A DNA stretch of 35,580 nt from RUG11867 sp964472425 (GTDB taxonomy: Bacteria > Bacillota_I > Bacilli_A > RF39 > UBA660): the NCBI GenBank assembly GCA_964472425.1, contig CAYYLF010000007.1:1-35580 (forward strand), written 5' to 3'. Shown here piece by piece: positions 30,245 through 35,580 of the stretch. The notes under the pieces were generated by a model, which saw nothing but the letters and a program-made list of their open reading frames with translations, had not been told where the DNA came from and searched no databases. The number at the start of each line of letters is the position of its first letter. The stretch's first letter is position 1. The position numbers and the translations under genes were made by a program.

Positions 30245-30971
30245 AGTTTTGGACGCTTTTCAGAAATTCTTTACTCTTGAGATAAAGTCCGGTAAATCTA
30301 TCGTAATAGTCGGTCAAAATTTTATCTATACTCTCTTTCACCTCGTCACTTATCTTCAAATCGCTTATCGAATTGATATCGACATAATAATAGAGCCTGA
30401 ACATCTTGATAGTCTTTTCGCTGTATATTATTTCGTTCGTCCGACAATCTTTACAAATGTAGCCACCTTCGTCCCCACTTATCGTGAGAATGTTCATCTT
30501 GCTTCCGCATTTGATACATTTGTCCAAATCTATTCCGACCCCCAAGTAATCGAGCATCTTTAATTCCAAGATGTTCGTTATAATCATCGGGTCTTTGCCC
30601 TCTTCTATCTTCAAAATCGCCGCTTTCAAAATAGAATAAATGTTCGCGTCTACATTCTGTTTAGCTGTCTGATATGCCAGTTCTACTATGTAAGTGAGAT
30701 ATCCAATTTTCACTATATCGGTCTTTATTGAAAGAAGAGGATTCAAAATATCGGCACTTACCAAAGTCGAGAGTTTATCTTTGTGATAATACACATTGAA
30801 TACGCCTAGAGTGAATTTTTCGGTCGCGACTCGAAAAGGACTTTTAATCCTCTTCGCCCCCTTGGCCATCACACCGATTATGCCATCTTCTTTGGTGAGA
30901 ATGTTTATTATTTTGCTCGATTCACTGTAAGGTGTCTCCGAAACGACTATCCCCTCGAATTCTCTGACCAT
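30243..30971 (-). CDS. recO: DNA repair protein RecO
   Basis: 242 residues, normal length. It helps load RecA onto SSB-covered single-stranded DNA in the RecFOR pathway. N-terminal OB fold (about 1-80: E-G-I-V-V-S-E-T-P-Y-S-E-S-S-K-I-I-N-I-L-T and G-A-K-R-I-K-S-P), then a helical domain and a zinc finger with C-I-K-C-G and Y-I-C-K-D-C. AGAGGGG precedes the ATG, which lies one base after the yqzL stop. The order era-yqzL-recO is that of B. subtilis. Confidence 0.94.
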   Translation of the reverse strand: MVREFEGIVVSETPYSESSKIINILTKEDGIIGVMAKGAKRIKSPFRVATEKFTLGVFNVYYHKDKLSTLVSADILNPLLSIKTDIVKIGYLTYIVELAYQTAKQNVDANIYSILKAAILKIEEGKDPMIITNILELKMLDYLGVGIDLDKCIKCGSKMNILTISGDEGGYICKDCRTNEIIYSEKTIKMFRLYYYVDINSISDLKISDEVKESIDKILTDYYDRFTGLYLKSKEFLKSVQN

Positions 30972-30972
30972 A

Positions 30973-31071
30973 CTACCCCTCTTTTCTCGAAATTCTCTTA
31001 TATTCCAAATAATCTTCTATTTTACCTGAGTTTTTAAACTTCTCCCAAGCTTCTCTTTTGGTCATTTTCAT
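30973..31071 (-). CDS. yqzL: YqzL family small protein
   Basis: 32-residue ORF between era and recO, exactly where yqzL lies in B. subtilis. AAAAGGGG precedes the ATG at 31071. The core A-W-E-K-F-K-N-S-G-K-I-E-D-Y-L-E-Y-K matches the family pattern W-x-x-F-x-x-T/S-G-x-I-x-x-Y-L-x-Y/F-K. It is basic and has no membrane segment. The function is unknown in all species I know. The stop is one base before the recO ATG, so translation of recO is probably coupled to it. Too short for automatic calling. Confidence 0.8.
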   Translation of the reverse strand: MKMTKREAWEKFKNSGKIEDYLEYKRISRKEG

Positions 31072-31117
31072 TTGCCCCTTTTCTACTTTTATTTTGGGAC
31101 AAATCTGACGACTTTAT

Positions 31118-32002
31118 TCACTCGCTTTTAGAAAAACCTAAATCTTTGAGAAGCATCTCTCTATCTCTCCACTTGGGAACCGTCTTACAGTACAACTCCA
31201 AATACACCTTTTTATCGAACATACTCTCGATGTCGACTCGTGCCTGTGTACCTATTTCTTTGAGCATTGACCCGCCTTTACCTATTATGATTTTCTTGAG
31301 CGAATCCCTATCGACGATTATATCTACGTATACTTCTACCAAATCTTTCTTGACTTCGTAATGAGTCGTCACACACGTGACCGAATGAGGAACCTCGTCG
31401 TTTGTAAGCCTCAACACTTTTTCGCGAACTAACTCGCTTATCATAAACTTGGGATTCAAATTCGTGACTTGATCGCTTCCATAGTAACGAATGCTATCTT
31501 TGAGATACGTCTTTACGACTCGAATGAGTTCGTTCACATTATCATCCTTGAGAGCACTAATCGGCACGATATCCGAAAAAGTATAGACGTCCTTCCATTC
31601 GTTTATGACCTTGACTAAAACTTCTGGCGAAATTTTGTCTATCTTGTTTATGACCAAAATGATGGGAACATCCGAATTCTTGAGAGTCTTCAAAATGAAC
31701 TCGTCACCCTTACCCATCTTCTCGGAAGCATCTACTAAAAAGAGGATTGCATCTATGTTTTTTGAAGCAGTATAAGTTTCCTTATTTAATATCTTCCCGA
31801 GCTTATTCTTCGGTTTAGCTATACCTGGTGTATCTATGAAAATAATCTGCGTGTCGGGCTCGTTATAGATACCCTCGATAGTATTGCGAGTCGTACCGGC
31901 GACATTGCTCGTGATGGCCAACTTGGCATTTACTATCGAATTCAAAAGAGTACTCTTTCCGGTATTGGGCCTTCCGATTATGCTTACAAATCCACTTCTC
32001 AT
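31118..32002 (-). CDS. era: GTPase Era
   Basis: 294 residues, normal length. Essential GTPase for 30S maturation; binds the 3' end of 16S rRNA. G1 G-R-P-N-T-G-K-S (10-17), G2 Thr in A-G-T-T-R, G3 D-T-P-G (57-60), G4 N-K-I-D (119-122), G5 S-A-L, and a C-terminal KH domain (about 200-290) with I-I-I-G-K-G-G-S-M-L-K-E-I-G. The usual upstream partners ybeY, dgkA and cdd are absent. It heads the era-yqzL-recO operon. Confidence 0.96.
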   Translation of the reverse strand: MRSGFVSIIGRPNTGKSTLLNSIVNAKLAITSNVAGTTRNTIEGIYNEPDTQIIFIDTPGIAKPKNKLGKILNKETYTASKNIDAILFLVDASEKMGKGDEFILKTLKNSDVPIILVINKIDKISPEVLVKVINEWKDVYTFSDIVPISALKDDNVNELIRVVKTYLKDSIRYYGSDQVTNLNPKFMISELVREKVLRLTNDEVPHSVTCVTTHYEVKKDLVEVYVDIIVDRDSLKKIIIGKGGSMLKEIGTQARVDIESMFDKKVYLELYCKTVPKWRDREMLLKDLGFSKSE

Positions 32003-32028
32003 ATCTTTACACCTGCTTTCCTATAATG

Positions 32029-32057
32029 ATTTTACCACAAAAAAAAGTCATTGTAAA
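32029..32057 (-). promoter_or_regulatory. Promoter of era-yqzL-recO
   Basis: Minus strand TTTACA (32052-32057), 17-bp spacer, TAAAAT (32029-32034). Confidence 0.65.
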
Positions 32058-32138
32058 CAGGCCTAAGTACCAAGTGTCCCCACCGCATTTTTTGTCTACT
32101 CAAAACTTATCAAAAGTTCGTAAGTTTCGGTTCTGCTG

Positions 32139-32167
32139 TTGCAATCCACTTTATAATCTAGTATAGT
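32139..32167 (+). promoter_or_regulatory. Promoter of the small-protein mRNA, copy 3
   Basis: TTGCAA (32139-32144), 17-bp spacer, TATAGT (32162-32167). The 5' UTR is about 100 nt. Confidence 0.75.
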
Positions 32168-32191
32168 TAGGTTTAGGAAACGTCCTCGACT

Positions 32192-32206
32192 GTTTGAGTG
32201 TTTACC
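32192..32206 (+). promoter_or_regulatory. 5'-UTR element complementary to the mRNA 3' UTR, copy 3
   Basis: GTTTGAGTGTTTACC pairs over 13 bp with the 3'-UTR segment at 32422-32434. Confidence 0.6.
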
Positions 32207-32274
32207 ATCCTTTCCTGTTTTGTAATCCTCTTTTACTAAATTGGATAACAAAATGTGAAGGAGGTACATCGTTT

Positions 32275-32406
32275 ATGATAAATCAAGATAAACAACCATC
32301 TATGAAGACCATAATGATGTTTTTGCTCTTAGTATTTGAACGCTTACTATTCGATAGTTTGCTACTCAAAATATTGGAACAAAAAAACACTCAATCTCGC
32401 GATTGA
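32275..32406 (+). CDS. 43-aa hydrophobic small protein, putative type I toxin, copy 3
   Basis: AAGGAGG precedes the ATG at 32275 by about 10 nt; a longer in-frame reading from 32194 starts in the 5' UTR without such a site. The protein starts M-I-N-Q-D-K-Q-P-S, with core M-M-F-L-L-L-V-F-E-R-L-L-F-D-S-L-L-L and tail K-N-T-Q-S-R-D. Against copies 1 and 2 the changes are mostly conservative (F18L, I20V, I24L, Q42R). The membrane segment and the embedded Glu22, Arg23 and Asp27 are kept. Together the three copies show purifying selection on the peptide. Function as for copy 1. Confidence 0.74.
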   Translation: MINQDKQPSMKTIMMFLLLVFERLLFDSLLLKILEQKNTQSRD

Positions 32407-32484
32407 GTCACCAATTAAATAGGTAAACACTCAACGAGCAAAGTCGAGCGTTTCCTTTTTTATTTTATGAAGTCTCCTTCATCT
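32381..32484 (-). ncRNA. Antisense RNA of the small-protein cassette, copy 3
   Basis: Minus-strand RNA of ~104 nt with the same three hairpins. The 5' stem has a GAGA loop instead of GAAA, so the GNRA class is kept while the sequence changes. The terminator stem (32389-32408) uses a CGCG-type loop and is followed by seven T. Confidence 0.72.
32422..32462 (+). terminator. Terminator of the small-protein mRNA, copy 3
   Basis: Central hairpin 32422-32455 followed on the plus strand by a run of T. Confidence 0.75.
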
Positions 32485-32490
32485 ACATAC

Positions 32491-32519
32491 ATTCTATCAT
32501 ATTTTTCTTCTCTTTTCAA
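32491..32519 (-). promoter_or_regulatory. Promoter of antisense RNA, copy 3
   Basis: Minus strand TTGAAA (32514-32519), 17-bp spacer, TAGAAT (32491-32496). Confidence 0.8.
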
Positions 32520-32561
32520 CAAAAACCGAAGTACTTTTTAGCAAATAACCATCAAGACATT

Positions 32562-33020
32562 TCATCCAATTTTATAACTGTTATTCTTTGATCCATCGCC
32601 ACTAATTATTTTGACTGATGAATGAAGATAGACACAAGGACGAATTCTCGATTGATTACCCGTCCCGGTGCTACGGGACGATACCTTACCAAAATCATCG
32701 AGGCCACTAGAAGATTCATTTATCAATATTACAAATACATCGTCTGAATCAGAAGTTGTAGGTGACATAGTCCATCCAATATCAGCGTAAAAAAACCAAC
32801 TACTTCTTGGATTGCCTGAACCATATCCACAGCTATCTCCCCTACTATAGCACGTGTTATCAACTCCATAAGCAAACGTATAAACAAAATCACTTGGATA
32901 CATTAAACCTACATTTTGTATTATGCTTGTAGTTCTTGTTTGTCCATTACACCTTCCATTTGTTACACACGTTTCTAAATTCCTTTCAAAAGCATAATAA
33001 GAAGGGGGCATTATGACTAG
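32562..33020 (-). pseudogene. 3' fragment of a surface-protein gene, cut off by the IS21 element
   Basis: About 150 codons homologous to the end of the surface protein at 1-2099: Y-Y-A-F-E-R, T-R-T-T-S-I-I-Q-N-V-G-L-M-Y, Y-G-V-D-N-T-C-Y-S and the final S-G-D-G-S-K-N-N-S-Y-K-I-G. The gene's 5' part must lie to the right of the IS, outside the window. An apparent ORF continues to 33107, but its first ~30 residues are translated from the IS end and are not part of the protein. The remnant has no start signal of its own, so it is probably not expressed as a surface protein. Confidence 0.85.
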
Positions 33021-33211
33021 TGTAAATGTCAATATTAAAATGTACAAAAAAGGGAAAATAAGCGTGTACAAAAAGAGGAATATCAAAATGTACAACGAAG
33101 AGCCCAATTTGGGTTAACCCGAAGTCGACATTTTAATTATCTGACTATTATACAAAGTTCAACTTTCCCAATCTCAATTTATGCTCAGCCGGTTCCTTTC
33201 TAACTTGAGTG

Positions 33212-33994
33212 TTATGTGTTATCTATAGAAGTCTTACTATTATCTGATTCGCTCAAAATATCTTTTGTTCTATAAGATTTTCCTGAAATACTAATAATAT
33301 GCGAATGATGAAGCAAACGATCCAAGATGGCATTAGCAATCATCGAATCTCCAAACAGTTCTCCCCATTTTGAAAACGGTTTATTCGTGGTTATAATAGT
33401 AGAATGCTTTTCATATCTCTTATTTATGAGCTGAAACAATAGATTTGCTGCCTCCACGTCGATAGGAAGATATCCAATCTCGTCGATAATCAAAAGTTTA
33501 TATTTGGCAAGAGATTTTAACTTCTCATCAAGTCTGTTTTGTAAAAGAGCTTTCTTTAATGATTGTATCAAATCGTTACAATTAATAAAGTAAGTGCTTT
33601 TATTGTTTGAAGCAGTTTCAACACCTATGGCAATAGCCAGGTGGGTTTTACCCACACCAGGACTACCTATAAACAAGATATTCTCATTATTTTCTATAAA
33701 TCTCAAATTTTTAAAATCCAATATTTCTTCTTTATTCAAACTGGGTTGATAAGAAAAATCAAAGTCGACGAAAGTTTTTATCGAAGGGAAACCAGCGAAT
33801 TGAATAGCATGAGCTATTTTTTTCTGTTCCAAAGTGCTTATTTCCAATTCGGTTAACTTATAAAGTCCATCAACTAAATCGAGTTTTTTAGATGTTATAA
33901 GATTTATGTAGTTATCCACATTTTCTCTAATTTTCATTAAATTCAAAAGTTCAAGATTATTTAATAGCCTATTATAATTGTTCATCGAACTCAT
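33212..33994 (-). CDS. istB: IS21 family helper ATPase IstB
   Basis: DnaC/DnaA-like AAA+ ATPase that selects and remodels target DNA for the IstA transposase. 260 residues from the ATG at 33994, which follows AGAGGTG; a GTG three codons earlier lies in that site. Walker A G-S-P-G-V-G-K-T (110-117), Walker B L-L-I-I-D-E-I-G-Y-L (D171, E172), sensor 1 I-I-T-T-N-K-P-F. The C terminus has L-L-H-H-S-H-I-I, typical of IstB. It starts one base after the stop of the middle ORF, so the two are coupled. No disruption is visible. Confidence 0.95.
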   Translation of the reverse strand: MSSMNNYNRLLNNLELLNLMKIRENVDNYINLITSKKLDLVDGLYKLTELEISTLEQKKIAHAIQFAGFPSIKTFVDFDFSYQPSLNKEEILDFKNLRFIENNENILFIGSPGVGKTHLAIAIGVETASNNKSTYFINCNDLIQSLKKALLQNRLDEKLKSLAKYKLLIIDEIGYLPIDVEAANLLFQLINKRYEKHSTIITTNKPFSKWGELFGDSMIANAILDRLLHHSHIISISGKSYRTKDILSESDNSKTSIDNT

Positions 33995-33995
33995 C

Positions 33996-34226
33996 TTATT
34001 CACCTCTAATCTCTTTTTCGTAAGTCTCTTCTAACTCGCATATTAATTCTTTGATAGTTTTAATATCTTCTGGTACAGAACTCAAATACATGAGAAGTTC
34101 GCCTTTATCCATATTATCTGGCTTATCTACTATATATTTATAAGCAGATTCTACATATCCTTCTATATCTGTTAAATAATTGTTTAGCATAGTTTCTAAT
34201 TTAAAATATTTCATATAATTTTTCAT
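33996..34226 (-). CDS. 76-aa ORF between istA and istB, unknown
   Basis: Acidic helical protein (D-I-E-G-Y-V-E-S-A-Y-K-Y-I-V-D-K-P, then K-T-I-K-E-L-I-C-E-L-E-E-T-Y-E-K-E). AAGAAGGAAT precedes the ATG. Most IS21 elements have only istA and istB, usually overlapping; here this ORF occupies the gap, with 18 bases to istA and 1 base to istB, so it is part of the transcription unit. It may help IstA or IstB or set the ratio of the two; no family recognised. Confidence 0.65.
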   Translation of the reverse strand: MKNYMKYFKLETMLNNYLTDIEGYVESAYKYIVDKPDNMDKGELLMYLSSVPEDIKTIKELICELEETYEKEIRGE

Positions 34227-34244
34227 ATATAATTCCTTCTTTCT

Positions 34245-35456
34245 TTATTTTATTAATCTTTCTAATTCTTTTAGATTATTTTCAGCCATGTCTATGATTG
34301 CTTTGTCATCATAACCTTTTAAAATACTAGCAAGACCTTCATAATAATGTTCTTTCAAGTAGTTTATCTTTTGGTCGTTTATTTCGTGTGTTGCGATTAA
34401 AACTTTGTTATAATAGATGAAAAGTTTATTATCAATCTCGGTTAGTTTAACGGTTTGACCAATATACTTTTTAGGAACTGAATACATTGCACCTTTATAA
34501 TTTACTAATAAAGTATTAGCTACTTTGGCTGGAATCCTTGTATCTAAATACTTATCAAGTATTTCTCTTTTAGGTAAAGGCTGTAAGTATTCTTTTTCAG
34601 TTCGAAATAAAACGGTTGGTGATATATTAGTCGTTTGATTGACTTCATTGTTTATTTGATTGTTAAGTTTTTCAACTATCTTAATCAAGTCTTCTTCGGT
34701 GTCGAATTCACCATTGTATGGGTATAGCCAATTCATAAATCTATTAGCTGATTCGTCTTTTCCTTTTGTTTCAGGACTTCTTACACGGCATTTCTTTTCA
34801 CTGAAACCCATATCTTTGGCAAACGCCTTAAATTCTTTAGTAAACTCATGTTCAGACTGATTAACTATGCTAGACATGTTATCAGTTAAACATTCTTTAG
34901 GAACACCGTTCATAAACTCAAAAGATTCAATTAGACATCGTTCTACACTTTCTAAAGTCATAAACTTTGAATATGCAAAATAGTGTAGTCTCGAAGCACC
35001 TAAAGTTGTCGAGAAAATATAGAACTCGTATTCATCTCCATTTCTATTCTCTAGTTTCATCGGTCCTTTCCAATCGAACTGTAATTGTTTCCCATAGGCA
35101 GTTTCAAATCTAAGATGTACTTCTGTATTCTTAGGTATTAACTCTTCGGAGTGATTGTTTACATACTTTCTAAAATTTGAATAACTCCCAATATCTGAAT
35201 CTACATTAGTTTTTATAAACATATAAACTGCTTTTTTATTACTACCGGGAATCGTTATCTTCGTCTTTATTAGTTCAAAATGTTTATCTAATTTCGATTT
35301 TTTATTCGATTTCCGTGGAGCATTTAATAATTCAGGATGTTCATAGTATTTTTTTAATACTCGTCTATCTATATTGAAGGTTCTAGAGAGCTCCGAAAAG
35401 TTAGGCCTACTTCCCATCATTTTCCAACATTGTAATTCTCCTTTCCAATTTATCAT
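34245..35456 (-). CDS. istA: IS21 family transposase IstA
   Basis: DDE transposase of 403 residues. N-terminal helix-turn-helix (about 18-38, F-S-E-L-S-R-T-F-N-I-D-R-R-V-L-K-K-Y), RNase H-like core with catalytic D128 (Q-F-D-W-K-G), D192 (L-T-D-N-M-S) and E235 (K-G-K-D-E-S-A-N), then an SH3-like C-terminal part (P-K-K-Y-I-G-Q-T-V). GGAGGTGA stands before the ATG, and TATACT lies ~20 bases further upstream within the IS. All catalytic residues are intact, so the element could be active. Confidence 0.95.
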   Translation of the reverse strand: MINWKGELQCWKMMGSRPNFSELSRTFNIDRRVLKKYYEHPELLNAPRKSNKKSKLDKHFELIKTKITIPGSNKKAVYMFIKTNVDSDIGSYSNFRKYVNNHSEELIPKNTEVHLRFETAYGKQLQFDWKGPMKLENRNGDEYEFYIFSTTLGASRLHYFAYSKFMTLESVERCLIESFEFMNGVPKECLTDNMSSIVNQSEHEFTKEFKAFAKDMGFSEKKCRVRSPETKGKDESANRFMNWLYPYNGEFDTEEDLIKIVEKLNNQINNEVNQTTNISPTVLFRTEKEYLQPLPKREILDKYLDTRIPAKVANTLLVNYKGAMYSVPKKYIGQTVKLTEIDNKLFIYYNKVLIATHEINDQKINYLKEHYYEGLASILKGYDDKAIIDMAENNLKELERLIK

Positions 35457-35580
35457 CTTTTGTCACCTCCTTCATTTAGAGTATAACAAAAGAATGTACT
35501 TTAAAGGGCGTTTTCCGTGTACAATTTTGTACATTTCTATTTTCCCTTTTTTGTACATTCTTATGGTATCATTAACAACT

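Larger units (their letters stand above)
32106..32520. repeat. Third copy of the small-protein/antisense cassette, inverted
   Basis: Inverted relative to units 1 and 2 and ~29 kb away. It keeps both promoters, the 43-codon ORF, all hairpins and the boundary motif with small changes near the ORF promoter end. No boundary repeat is seen at its other end. No transposase lies inside any copy. Confidence 0.9.
33021..35577 (-). mobile_element. Complete IS21-family insertion sequence (~2557 bp)
   Basis: The two ends align as inverted repeats: the left end starts TGTAAATG, the right end (minus strand) TGTTAATG, and both run after 19 bases into ATGTACAAAAAAGGGAAAAT at equal distance. Further TGTACA copies lie inside each end, as in IS21 elements with multiple terminal repeats. 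Genes inside are istA, a 76-aa ORF and istB, all reading right to left. The left flank ends in ACTAG and the only three bases visible beyond the right end are ACT, consistent with a target duplication beginning ACT, perhaps ACTAG. Confidence 0.9.

Noticed and set aside
32194..32406. 70-aa version of the third small protein
   Set aside because: The first 27 codons lie in the 5' UTR and are not conserved in copies 1 and 2. The strong ribosome binding site sits before the ATG at 32275.
33021..33107. N-terminal hydrophobic start of the ORF ending at 32562
   Set aside because: These codons come from the terminal repeats of the IS, so the apparent membrane segment is an artefact of insertion.

Overview
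This window comes from a low-GC, spore-forming, anaerobic Firmicute. CotE, SpoIVB and SpoIIM point to endospores. A class III ribonucleotide reductase points to anaerobic growth. The conserved order ireB-ruvX-yrzB-mltG-trmR-trhP1-trhP2-greA and the recO-yqzL-era cluster are typical of class Bacilli. CotE is essentially a Bacilli marker, so I infer an uncultured gut-type lineage of Bacilli (Erysipelotrichales/RF39-like). UGA is used as stop. Many B. subtilis neighbours are missing (ffh, rimM, trmD, udk, recN), which suggests a streamlined or rearranged genome.

Layout. 1-2099: 3' part of a large surface protein with InlB-like B-repeats. 2176-2703: rpsP-khpA. 2724-3580: two tandem copies of a ~420 bp cassette, each encoding a 43-aa hydrophobic protein (minus strand) and a ~105-nt convergent antisense RNA (plus strand). 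3717-6020: ftsK. 6025-11512: cell-wall and tRNA-modification operon ending in greA. 11575-13551: nusB-xseA-xseB. 13644-14624: spoIVB. 14798-17830: anaerobic RNR operon. 18009-19281: ECF sigma factor and membrane partner. 19333-22141: small membrane protein, spoIIM, mnmA and an HTH regulator, followed by a structured-RNA candidate (22141-22315) and an AT-rich gap. 22848-25949: unknown membrane protein, ZIP transporter, uppS, a tiny Asn-Ser-Ala repeat protein and xerD. 26049-30223: rarA-gpsA, cotE, an anchored unknown and hit. 30243-32002 (minus): recO, yqzL, era. 32106-32520: third cassette copy, inverted. 32562-35577: 3' fragment of a second surface-protein gene broken by a complete IS21-family element whose two ends can be placed to the base.

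The most unusual item is the three-copy cassette. All three copies keep the 43-codon reading frame, a strong ribosome binding site, two convergent promoters with exact 17-bp spacers, two hairpin terminators, a GNRA-capped hairpin at the 5' end of the antisense RNA, and a 13-15 bp complementarity between the 5' and 3' ends of the mRNA. This is the architecture of a type I toxin-antitoxin system, here with a peptide I do not recognise. The function is inferred from architecture, not shown. Other items worth attention are a shared upstream motif that pairs spoIVB with the Asn-Ser-Ala repeat protein, a close SigK-type promoter match before cotE, and several genes under 60 codons (yqzL, a small NRDD protein, a DUF4044-like protein).
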